A DNA stretch of 64,000 bases from Todiramphus chloris collaris (Eukaryota > Chordata > Aves > Coraciiformes > Alcedinidae), in the NCBI GenBank assembly GCA_025345505.1, contig JANVCC010000018.1, forward strand, positions 53,897,656 through 53,961,655. The letters run 5' to 3'. The notes beneath the pieces were generated by a model. The model was given only the letters and a program-made list of their open reading frames with translations, ran no database searches and had not been told where the DNA came from. Position numbers and translations under genes: made by a program. Positions 24,806 to 34,559 of the stretch are shown here, piece after piece (within the stretch, counting starts at the first letter, position 1; the number at the start of each line of letters is the position of its first letter).

Positions 24806-26410
24806 TTCCTGCTCCTGGTCTGAATATTCACTGTCTGACCCTTGCTGTGTCAAACCAGAAGTCCCCTCATCAGGCTCGGTGGAATTGATTTTATTCTTCC
24901 TGTATCTGCGAGATCGTCGATTGCCTTCTTGTGCTTCAACACTGACTGCGTTAATGGTCTTCTTGGATGGCCCTTTTTTAACAGCTGTCTTCCCTCTCAA
25001 TTCCTGTACACGTGCTTCCAGCTTAAAAGTTGGTTCACCATCCCACTTCCTCATATCCTCCCCCTGGTCACGCAGGAAGAACCAGAGTGCACCACGTGGC
25101 ATACGCCTCGGGCTCCCTTTCCCTCTGACTGGCTGATTCCTTGGGGGACTCCTGATATCCAAGGCACTAGCCCTTAGGGATGTGGAGGTACCAAGACTCT
25201 CTTCAAAGTTCTGAAGCCAGGAAGAAACAGTTTCCACGATTGGATTATCCATTTGTGGATAATACATTGCTGCCAAGCTGGCAGAATATGATGCCGGTGC
25301 ATTCTTAATCACTTTCCTCCACATGGCCCTTGTACACTGAACATCCTCTGGATCTTTAGGATGCTCGTCATCATCTAAATCCCCATAGATTACTTCCAGT
25401 ACTGCTAGTTCCCTCAGGTACTGGATACCTTCATCAGCAGTGGACCATTTTCCTGAGGAGGTGGCATTCATTAAGTCTTCCTTGAATGGATATCTTGCTT
25501 TGACACTTGAAAGGAGCCGTCTCCAGAGACTGCAAATTGCTGCCTCTTTTCCAATCCCTCTTTCAATGCCACGATTCCTAGCAAGGGAGCCCAGCTGTTG
25601 GGCTTCCTTACCTTCCAGCTGTTGGGTGTCAGCCCCAGTATCCCAGCACCGAAGCAGCCAGGTAACAATCCGTTCCCCTATCTGGCGGCTGTAATCCTTC
25701 CTCAGGTCTCTAAGTTCTGACGATGTCAGGGACCGGGTGGTCTCTGCCTCTTGCTTCAATTCTGTCACCCCCTCCTCCTGTCTTCTTGTTGAGGGCCCAG
25801 CTTGTTGGTCATGTTCTTCCTCCTCTTCCACATCCCTCACTAACTGAGGGTAGGGGCCTGTTGTTCTCCTCGTCCACTGCTTCTTTTTCACTACTGGGGC
25901 TACTTTGGCGGTTGTGGTTGCCGTCCCTATCTCAACTCCGGTGTCTTCAGATGCAGTCTGGGTCCCTGCCTCAACCACAGTCTTCTGAGAGCACTCAACT
26001 GTGGCTCGATAGGCACAGGCCAGGCCCCAGTACAGTGCTAGGAGCTGCTGGTTCTCATCGGTGTAGACAAGGCACCCTTCTATTAAATGCTGTGTCAGCT
26101 TGCCAGGGTCGCTTGCCTGTTCAGGAGTAAAGTCCCAGGCTACTGGAGGTGACAACCGTCCTAGGAACCTGCCCAAATCCTGCCAGACCCCTTGCCACCC
26201 AGGGACAGGCCGTCTCAGGGCACATTTCGGTGCCACCCCACCTGAAACTTGTTTCCTCTCAGGCCAAGCTGGGACCAGACTGTACACAACCCGGATTAGG
26301 ACAACGATATTGATTAGCAGTATCCCAAAGCTCACATAAGGGTGTACGAGGACCTTGGGAGCATGCACGAATAAATCATCTACATCAATTTCCGGTAGAG
26401 ATTCATTCAT
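24803..26410 (-). CDS. gag: ERV Gag polyprotein, open reading frame of 535 aa (copy A)
   Basis: An uninterrupted frame from ATG at 26410, preceded by gcgaaa, to TAG at 24805-24803, lying just upstream of protease-RT, which is why it is called Gag. Residues 25-46 are strongly hydrophobic with one Arg (R40), like a membrane anchor; there is no Gly2 for myristoylation. Residues 187-190 are YPQL, a match to the YPxL late-domain pattern that recruits ALIX, beside an acidic run (193-201, DVEEEEEHD). The second half is helical, Trp- and Arg-rich and probably capsid. The C terminus has a basic stretch (RRSRRYRKNK) and then an acidic tail (SDSEYSDQEQE). I see no CCHC zinc knuckle. The open frame suggests recent insertion or chance survival. 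It lacks an adjacent promoter in its own direction, so expression is doubtful. Confidence 0.8.
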   Translation of the reverse strand: MNESLPEIDVDDLFVHAPKVLVHPYVSFGILLINIVVLIRVVYSLVPAWPERKQVSGGVAPKCALRRPVPGWQGVWQDLGRFLGRLSPPVAWDFTPEQASDPGKLTQHLIEGCLVYTDENQQLLALYWGLACAYRATVECSQKTVVEAGTQTASEDTGVEIGTATTTAKVAPVVKKKQWTRRTTGPYPQLVRDVEEEEEHDQQAGPSTRRQEEGVTELKQEAETTRSLTSSELRDLRKDYSRQIGERIVTWLLRCWDTGADTQQLEGKEAQQLGSLARNRGIERGIGKEAAICSLWRRLLSSVKARYPFKEDLMNATSSGKWSTADEGIQYLRELAVLEVIYGDLDDDEHPKDPEDVQCTRAMWRKVIKNAPASYSASLAAMYYPQMDNPIVETVSSWLQNFEESLGTSTSLRASALDIRSPPRNQPVRGKGSPRRMPRGALWFFLRDQGEDMRKWDGEPTFKLEARVQELRGKTAVKKGPSKKTINAVSVEAQEGNRRSRRYRKNKINSTEPDEGTSGLTQQGSDSEYSDQEQE

Positions 26411-26440
26411 TTTCGCCCCAAGGTAGCCCCCCCCCCCCCA

Positions 26441-29400
26441 ACTAATTATTTCTTGAGAAGTCTAAAAAGATAAAATACTACTGAACAGTATCATTTGCAG
26501 AGGAGAAATGGGAGTCTGACAGGTTTAGACTAAATTAGGGGGAGCAGTTGACATGCTGAGTGGTAAAGAGTTCATCCAGAAGGAAGGTTGGGCCAGGAGA
26601 AACATCATGAAATTCGTCAAGGAGAAGTGAAAAGTGAGAGGGACATTACTATTCACCAGTGCTGCCTGGGAAATAACTTTTGTGCAAAGCACCTAGATGG
26701 GTGATGGGTGCCAAATTAAAAATTAATCGAATGACTAAAATAAGCCTCACCTTATTTGAAAAAAAATAATTATGTGCACTCAGCCATTTGTAGACATTTT
26801 TAGTTAAGTACATGACTGAGTTCTGCACAGCATTAGATATGTGAAATTAGCAGTATCATTTGGGATCATGTGGAATATTAACTAGGAGTTAATTTGACCA
26901 GAGTAGTTTGATTAGTTTGATAAATCAAAATCACACAAACTAATATATCATTATCATGCATTGGAGGTATTTGGTTTCAGTATGCACTATATGTAGTTTC
27001 AGATCTACTCAACATTTTCATCAATGGTCTAGAAGAAATATGAAGCCAGAACTAATTTGCAGGTTCACACAAAGATTATTACAGTGGCAAATGAACAGTG
27101 AGGGTGGGTCATATAGTCCTCCTGATCAATGGCTAGCCTAGGTCCTTTTAAACATTAGACTCCTTGCTATAGTTTAAAGCAAATTTATGTACTTAAAATA
27201 TGATATTCACTCCACATCTTAAAAAATTGGGGTTTTGACTCAGTATTATTGACTCTGAAAACAAGAGCTTAATAATAGGTAAAGAAAAAACATGAACCCT
27301 GAATGTGATATTGGGGAAACATAAGCGAGTAAGATATAAATTACTATCTAAAAATGGAGGAGGGAGTATAAGGTGATTTGATTCAGTATGAGGCGTCATG
27401 AAGTTACTAGCAAATTGTTTTAAAAAATGTAGAGGTCCAATGTTTTTAAAGGGAAAGTGAAAATTACAAGGAAGTTGTGGAATTTACTAATGAATTGGAG
27501 AATACTTCAGTGAGATACTTAAAGGTCTCCGTTGTTTAATTACAGTTGTTAAGTATCAAAGTAAAGACAAATAAATACAATAAAAAGGTGCTGTTTGTAA
27601 GCTATGTCTCCACTAAGGAATTGTCCCATTGACATGAAAAATTTAACTCTTCTTCAAAATTTTTTCTTTCTGTGCTCTGAATAGAATAGGGAAAGTGTTT
27701 TTCAGTGTTCAGCTCTGCTAGATTGCTCTCTCTATCCTTTATCTAATCAGGAAAGAGTTCTTTAATCTAGGGGAGAAAATAATGGAAACAGTGTCCATAA
27801 ACTGGAGCCAGACAAATTCAAAAGGGAGAAAAAACCATTTTTAACAGCTAGATGGACGGTATCAATGGACAAAGTAGGACAAAAAAAATGGTCAAGGAAC
27901 ATCACAGAATCCCATTTCTCATTTCTCCAGTTCAAAACTGGGTGTATATTAGAAACTGTGCTTTAGTCAAAGGCATCCAGTTCTTTATCAAGCACCAGTA
28001 ACTGAGCCACTGAAGAGTAACTTGGTGAAGACAAATTATTTATGGTGGCCAGAGGTTCAGAATAAATTATTGTATAGTCACAGACAGAATTGAACTGTAT
28101 GAAGATATTATTTCAGCTACCATTTTGTGCCTACTAGTATCCCTCTCTGCAACTGAGTTAACTTTCAATGTTCTACTCATCAGTGAGCAAAGCAGTGTTC
28201 CTCAAGCACTCATACATAGTAGAAATCCCTCCTAGCTATGTTTTTATCTCAGGACTCCTAATTTCCACAGAAGAAAAAGACATCAACATTTATATACAGT
28301 GACCACCATCTAAAAATGACCCATAGAAAACCCTTTTCTTATTAAAAAGCTGAAAAGTATCTTCCCCATAATTACCCTTTGCATGATGGTGAGAGTGAAC
28401 AATGAAGAAATACATGTAAATAGTCTCAATAAAAAAATCCATGCTGTGCTGTGTTTCATGCTCATGCTGTAAGTACCTGCACAAGTTCCCAGTTTATAGC
28501 CCCAGCCTGCATAGTGTCCTGACCAATGAAGCATGTGAAGTAACTGTGGCAAAGAAAAATCAGTCTTCGAGTTGTATACCTTTTTATGTCACCTTTTTTT
28601 CCTACAAGTGTATGGGCCAACATTTTCTGGGGGGATTGATGGCCCTGGGAAGTCCATGATGTGTTCAGTACCAAAATGGCTCAAACTTATGCTAGAGAGA
28701 AACCTTGCCAAGAGTTTGTGAGCTCACCTTTGTTTCTACTTCAACTTTTTGAAGCAGTGGAATAGCCCACACTTGTGACACCCTCACAACAATCTGACTG
28801 ATTGATTGAGTGTCTGATACCAGACAACAAGTTATGAGAAAAAAACATGCTTATTATATCCATGTAATAATTACAAGTTCCATTGACCTGTAAGAAATAG
28901 TTGCAAAAGAAATCCATAAAACTGGTGTTGGAAAGAAAGGATTTACATTTTTGGTTCAAAGAGGAAGTACAAATGAGAATTCAGAAAGCCTAATCTCAAG
29001 GTCCTGTATGGTATCTTGGTGTATATACTGGAATCATCCCTGACAGAGCTTGAAACTGTAATTGCAGTTTTACTTTCTGAATAACATATGAAGAAATTAC
29101 TTCAGTAGTTCCTTTAGTAATATAAAGTTTCACAGAAATCTTTCAACAACAGATTTCTCTGAACCCAGTCTGTGCTACAGACATTTGGAATAGAAAGCAT
29201 TTTTATTAGTTTTGTTCAGAAATATTGGGACTTCAGAGGGTCTTGGACCATAAAAGTATCTTAATTAAGTGATGGAAATCTTTTTTGGTTCAGTCACTGT
29301 TTAAGAATATGTTAAATACGTACTACCTGGTAGTAATGCGTTTTTCAGTATTAACAATTTGAAATCTCATACTTGGAGACCTTATGAGTTTGCTGTTTCA

Positions 29401-29907
29401 CAGCTGTACCTACATTCCTTCCATGGGTAAAAATAAGTCCTGGATAGTGGTTAGTCAAGAGAGATAAATCACTTAGTTTATTACAACTGAGGTACAGTAT
29501 CAATTTGTTTATTAAATATGCATGTTACAAGTTGGTTTTTTTTTTACTTTGCTGCTTCTATAATGATATCTCTAAGTCATCAGTGTTCTTTATAAACTCT
29601 CTTCCGTACAGCTGGAGTTCTTCATTCTCTGTTCAGTTTAGTTTTCCTGAACCGTGATTTTCTGTGTAGAAAAACAGAGATATCAATGGTCCTATTCCTG
29701 CAGTCACAGCAAAACATTAGATTTTAATTTCTTCGTGACCTTGCAGAAAGATAAAAACTTCAGTTCTGGAGTAAAGTATGTCCATTATAACAAAATCTAT
29801 CTCAGTAAATGCATAATACAAAGTCTAGAAATGTGAAATGGAATCTGAGAAGCAATCTGGACATCTTTGTTTATTTTCTCCCACTGAGACCTAGGAGTGC
29901 TTCTTGG
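26441..29907. other. Unique non-coding DNA with one possible ancient CR1 trace
   Basis: No gene recognised. Apart from the doubtful CR1 remnant near 26990-27150, the segment is AT-rich unique sequence with open frames below 95 codons and no family signature. Confidence 0.55.
26990..27150 (+). mobile_element. Possible ancient CR1 remnant
   Basis: The words 'ctactcaacattttcatcaatggtctagaagaa' and 'tttgcaggttcacacaaag' follow the order of the CR1 ORF2 region that encodes [11 protein letters not shown]...KFADDTKL, but are heavily decayed. The assignment rests on weak word similarity by eye; it could be coincidence. Confidence 0.3.
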
Positions 29908-30467
29908 TGTCACAGTTTAGGGTCAGGGCAACCCCTCAGACCTATAGCAGATGCTGTTTGTTAACCCCCCTCCCTCCCCAAAGGGGCAGAGAAAGGGAAT
30001 AAGGGAGAGAGACTGAGTGATTAGAAAAGGAAACTAGAACAGCTTTAATGGAAATGAAATTAATAATTATAAAAATGGAATATATCAAACCCAACCCCCC
30101 GGATGGTAATTATGTCACTGTCACCACTGATACTGTGGAGCAGGCACCAGGATAGTCCCAGACTGGGCCCAGCAGCAGACAGGAGCTGTTTTCAGGATCT
30201 GGATTCTGGTACTGAACTCAGGAACACACTGATTGGGATCAAAGGCAGAATGGACAGAGTCCTCCTCACATGCTCCGAGGAAAAAAATGAGGACCCGAGC
30301 CAGGTCAAGCAAAGATGGCAAAGTGCTCCAAGAGGGCAAAGAGAGGAAGATTTTCCAGATCCCTCATCTTTATACCAAATATGATGTTTACGGGATGGAA
30401 TACCTTGTTGGTCAGTTTAGGGTCACCTATCCTCTCCTCCCTGAAGGTGAGGCCTTTCACTTTCTGT
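29908..30467 (-). mobile_element. LTR fragment of an avian ERV, antisense
   Basis: The left border TGTCACAGTTTAGGGTCAGG is the complement of an LTR 3' end (...CTAAACTGTGACA). Sense features on the minus strand in order: GGTATTCCATCCC, TATAAAG (30374-30368), the polyadenylation-signal variant ATTAAA (30048-30043) and a C/T-rich U5. The block around ggaatacc-ttggtcagtttagggtcacct (30400-30430) is related to the pre-TATA region of the LTR at 22847 (attccataccatatgac), so the two are distant relatives. The 5' end of the LTR is cut off where the CR1 at 30468 begins, so the target duplication cannot be checked. Confidence 0.75.
30368..30374 (-). promoter_or_regulatory. TATA box of the LTR at 29908-30467
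   Basis: TATAAAG on the minus strand, about 320 bases upstream of the ATTAAA signal at 30048-30043 in the same LTR. A motif match only; the LTR is truncated and may be silent. Confidence 0.4.
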
Positions 30468-30926
30468 GAAAGGACCAGCTGTATCAACTGAATGTTCAGA
30501 AGTCCATGGGGCCTGATGGAATTCATCCCAGAGTACAGAAGGAACTAGCAGATATTATGGCAGGACCCCTCTCAGTCATCTACCAAAGGTTTTGGGAGTT
30601 TGTGGAGGTCCCTGCTGACTGGAAGCTAGGCAATAATATTCCAATATTATCCATCTGGCTAGTGGATGAAGGGAAGAGAGTGGACATAGTTTTTCAGGAT
30701 TTTAGTAAGACTTTAATACTGTCCCTCACAGCACCCCTCTGGACAAGTTGTCCAGCTGGGGGATGAGCAGGTTCACAGTGCACTGGGTTAAAAAATAGCT
30801 GAAAGGCAGAACTGTAAGGGTTGTAGTGAATGGGGCTACATCTGGCATGGAACTAATCACCAACAGCTTTCCTCAGAGATCATGATCATTGTAGGTCCCT
30901 TCCAGCTGAAATAGTTCTCTTCTCTT
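30468..30926 (+). mobile_element. CR1 LINE fragment with internal deletion, sense
   Basis: Starts in the ORF2 RT region (agaagtccatggggcctgatgg, encoding SPGPDGI-like sequence; frame 30506-30766 reads MGPDGIHPRVQKELADIMAG). It continues through the motif A region as VDIVFQDFSKT, where the normal YLDFSKAFDT has decayed. It then jumps from the region encoding the GAT-SG segment directly to the CR1 tail (gatcatgatcattgtaggtccc...). About 1 kb of ORF2 is therefore missing. Both the LTR to its left and the antisense CR1 to its right are partial. Confidence 0.85.
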
Positions 30927-30939
30927 AATGTCTCTTTGC

Positions 30940-31215
30940 AGAGTAACTGCTGCAGCCATAACCAGCTTGGGAGTTCACCAATGAACGAAGGGAGCTGGCT
31001 TATCAGTGTCTTTCCTGTAGTGAGAGGCCCCAAAGCTGATGCAATGTCTAGGTGTGGTCTTCTGAGTGCTGAGAATAGTGGGATGATCCCTCCCATTGAT
31101 GAACAGGCCATAGTCTTGCTGATCAGGTGCTGCTAGCTCATGCATAGTTCTCTGTGCACCAGAGCCACAGAATCTTCCTTCAGAGATAGTCTTATGCCTG
31201 GCCTGCTCCAGACAA
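30940..31215 (-). mobile_element. CR1 LINE fragment, antisense, diverged
   Basis: Minus-strand translation around 31090-31000 reads GGIIPLFSALRRPHLD and then LGPLTTGKTL, a decayed match to the CR1 RT C-terminal sequence ([21 protein letters not shown]...). Flanking words such as 'gatgcaatgtctaggtgtggtct' fit the same region in antisense. Borders are uncertain and it lacks a 3' terminal unit. Confidence 0.7.
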
Positions 31216-31324
31216 TACAGTTGCCAGGGTTCTTATTTCTCAGAGACAACACTTCATATGTCATTGTTGAGCTTCATAAATATTCTGTTGGTACATTTCT
31301 GTGGACTGCATAGATTCTTCTAGA

Positions 31325-32170
31325 CAGCTGATACACTGAAGTCTGTGCTGCCATCCAAATAGATCTGGACAGACTGGAGAGCTGGGCAAAGAGGAACCTA
31401 ATGAAGTTCAACAAGGCTAAGTGTAGAGTCCTACACATAGGGAGGAATAACCCCATGCACCAGTTCAGGTTAGGGGTTGACCTCCTCAAAAGCAGCTCCA
31501 TGGAGAAGGACCTTGGAGACCTGGTAGACGATAAGTTATCCATGTGATATCAATGTGCACTTGTGGCCAAGAAGCCCAACAGTATCCTGTGGTGCATAAG
31601 GATGAGTGTGGTCAGCAGGTCAAGGGAGGCTCTCCTCCCCCTCTACTCTGCCCTAGTGAGACCACTTCTGGACTACTGTGTCCATGTCTGTTCTCTCCAG
31701 TTCAAAAGGGACATGGAAATACTAGAGAGTCCACCAGAGGGTTTCAAGACTGGAACATTTCTCTTATGAGGAAAGGCTGAGAGCCCTGGGACTGTTTAGC
31801 CTGGAGAAGAGAAGACTGGGAGGGGATCTTATTAAGATTTATAAATAGCTGAAGTGTGGGTGTCAAGTAGACAGGGACCGTCTCTTTGTAGTGGTGCCCT
31901 ATGATAAGATGAGGAGCAATGATCGCAAACTGGAACACAGGAAGTTCCACCCTAACGTGAGGAAATCTTCTTACTGTGAGATTGATGAAGCCTGGAACAG
32001 GCTGCCTAGAGAGGTTATGGAGTCTGCTCTAGAGACTTTCAAAACCTTCCTGGATATGTTTCTGTGTGGCCTGCCCTGGATGACCCTGCACTGGCAGTGG
32101 CATGGGATTCAATGGCCTCCAGAGGTCCCTTTCCATGTTCCCTCCTACCATTCTATGATTCTATGATTCT
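31325..32170 (+). mobile_element. CR1 LINE 3' fragment, sense
   Basis: 5'-truncated. It enters at the 'gctgccatcca...gacagactggag' region and runs through the C-terminal ORF2 segment: 31563-31769 encodes [19 protein letters not shown] and [11 protein letters not shown]; 31891-32100 encodes DRKLEHRKFHPNVRKS and RLPREVMES. It ends in tandem terminal units, ccattctatgattctatgattctg. It shares with the antisense CR1 at 13533-14262 the same shortened 'ccaccagagggtttcaagactgg' segment, marking a common subfamily. It is dead: no catalytic RT motif remains. Confidence 0.92.
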
Positions 32171-32194
32171 GAATGGCAGCCCTGATCTCAGATG

Positions 32195-32990
32195 TATAAA
32201 CTGTTTGCCCGAATTTAGTTTTATCTGCAAGCCTGACAAGCACGCTCTCTGTTGTACCCTCCAGGTCACTGGCAAAGTTCATAAAAAGCATAGAGGCCTA
32301 GGATATACCTATGTGGCACTCCACTGTTAGCAGTCTTCCATTAACCCAGCAGTGACCCATTAATCACAATGTTTTGAGCACAACCATCTAACCAGATTTT
32401 ATTCTAATTGTCCATCTATCCAAACCTCAGTGTCCTACCTTGGATACAAAAATGGAAGACAATGTCAAGAAGTTTCTTAAAGTTGAGATCAATAATTTCC
32501 ACTGCTTTCCTCTTGTTCAGATATCTAGTCATTTCATCATAGAAGACAAGCAGGTTTGTCAGTCATGATTTGCCTTTGGTAAATGCATGCTAGATCGTCA
32601 CCGTCACCTTCTCCTTAGTGTCCCCAGAAATATATTTCAGAAGGACTTTCTTCATGTTTTTCTCAGGTACTATACATGAGGTTGATTTGTCATTAGTTCC
32701 TGAGATCACCCTTTTAGCCCTCCTTGAAGATACATTTACCTTCCTCTAGTCGTCAAGAACCATCCTGAGTCTCTGCAGACTTTTGAAGATATTAGAGGTC
32801 ATCAACCTGTTCTCTAAGCACCATTGCGTTCAACCCATTGGGTGCCACAGATTTTTATGGGTTGAGAAATCTTAAGCAACCTGTGACTTGACCGTCATTC
32901 ATTGCTGGTTTATCTTGTCCTTCTTAAACCCTTTCACAGAGTCCTGGGACATTTTGTTACACCTTACCTGTCTGAGCAACTTCAAGACAG
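32195..32990 (-). mobile_element. CR1 LINE fragment from the RT core, antisense, old
   Basis: Plus-strand words in order match the complement of CR1 ORF2 from the FADDTKL region back to the start of RT: 'tctgcaagcctgac', 'ggcactccactgttagcag', 'tccactgctttcctcttg', 'catttcatcatagaagacaagcaggtttgtcagtcatgatttgcc' and 'ttgggtgccacagatttttatgg'. Many substitutions and small gaps make it one of the oldest copies here. No frame is kept. It abuts the end of the sense CR1 at 32170 within ~25 bases. Confidence 0.75.
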
Positions 32991-34523
32991 AAGGTTGATT
33001 AAAGACATATTTCATTTGAAGTATATTCTGCTCTGAATTTTATTTTTATTTCCTTCTTTACACTGAAAGTGGTATTAATTACTGAATTGTGAGGTAGCAT
33101 ACAGACAAAAAAAAAAAGTTCATTTACCCATATTTCCTTGAATGGTTCAGGGTTTGGTGAAATCTGCTACAGAAACACATCAGTCTGGGTTATCTTATCC
33201 AGTAGATCCTGGATAAAGCAGTTCTTTACATTTCTTTAGGTTCCTGATGCAGAACGCAAGTTTCTAGAAGAAGATTGAGCTGTGAAATGGGCCATGTTAT
33301 TATTTATAAATAATAAATAAAAAATGGAAAGTACACTTCTGCAACATGGATCACATCTGGCATTAGGTGAAAAACCACATTCATACTTTATGATGCTTAA
33401 GGACTCACCACATTGCTGGCAGGCCTAGCTCTAGTACTGCTTTCAGATCATGGTCACTCTTAGAACTACGTCTCTTAATCAACAACATGCTGAACCTAAA
33501 TGTTATGCCTGAAACACTCACACATCACTAAAAATGAACACTGGCTCTGGCTTTTAACCCAGAATTGTATTTCTGGACTCAGTTTCACATAGGCTAGACT
33601 TCCTTCAACGTTTGCCACTAGCAGGTCTGTCTATTTAGCTCATAAACTTACATAAAGTCTACTGAGATTAATGTGTGGTCACATACTGCTTTGAAATGGG
33701 TTTTGGGTCTGCATCCTTAATTGATTTGCCCTGTTTACTTATTTAATAAAGAAATAAGCATGAAAAACAATGATGCTCTTCCTTTCTCTGTCTTGAAAAT
33801 TTTTCTTTCATTCTCTGGGAAGTTCCTTCCTCAGACTCCCAAAGCTGTGAAACTTCTAAACTACTTAATGTCCAGAAGATCAGATTATTTGCACATCCTC
33901 CTGCAGCTAGGAAATTGGGTCTTTCCATGAAAACGTTATTTAATCTTTTCTGCACAAACTGCCATTTTATAAGTGGTTCTTTTCCCAGTAGAGAGATGGA
34001 AGAAAGACTCATCTTCACCAACAGTGTTTGTATTTGGAGTTTAAATAGGCTTTCTAATAAGGGGCATCAACTATATAACATCCATAGGCTTTCTTATTAT
34101 TTGCAGACTGACAAGCCTGAGCTCTGTATTCTGCTGAGGGCTTGTGCACACATTTTGTTTTAAGCAGCTGGGACTACTCAGAGTGCACCAAGTTAAATAC
34201 ATACACAAGTCTTGTCAGGATCCAAGCCCTGAGAGGACTCTTGACATCTTATAACCTTCAAGCTTGAGTGCTATCCACCCTGCAGAACACCAGTGAGATT
34301 TGCACGCTTTTCTGAGCATTCTACAGAATTTTCCGATTGATGCTTACTCCTTGGCTTTCTCTGATGCTGTTGAGTTCAGACGGAAAGAGAAATTTCAGCA
34401 TTGACATGGCTGGGAAGACTTCAGACCACTTGCCATCTGCTACTACAGTAGTGATAGCTTTGTAGTAATATTAAAGGTTTTTAGAAGTGGAAAGGTATTA
34501 ATTTTTAATAGCAAACTGATGTT

Positions 34524-34559
34524 GGGGTGGGGGGAGTGTGGGGATGTGAGGGTGCGGGG
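34524..34559 (+). repeat. G-quadruplex-prone G-rich run
   Basis: Five G tracts (GGGG, GGGGGG, GGGG, GGG, GGGG) are separated by loops of 1 to 6 bases. This fits the usual four-tract quadruplex rule on the plus strand. It lies in unique DNA with no visible promoter. Confidence 0.6.

Larger units (their letters stand above)
23316..26439 (-). mobile_element. ERV copy A internal region: leader remnant, gag, protease, partial RT
   Basis: Read on the minus strand from the right: a short leader with a run of 13 G at 26439-26427, gag (26410-24803), one amber codon, protease and RT (to 23450), then ~130 bases of GC-rich non-coding sequence and an A-rich, partly purine run (ccaaaaaggaac) immediately before the LTR border at 23315. 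RNase H, integrase and env are absent, and no 5' LTR or primer-binding site remains on the right. The order gag-pro-RT is normal for a retrovirus, but the single attached LTR is inverted relative to it. An 8-base direct repeat, aactaatt, lies at 22823-22830 and 26440-26447. Five-base duplications of other copies here suggest an ERVL-like class (inference). Confidence 0.85.
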
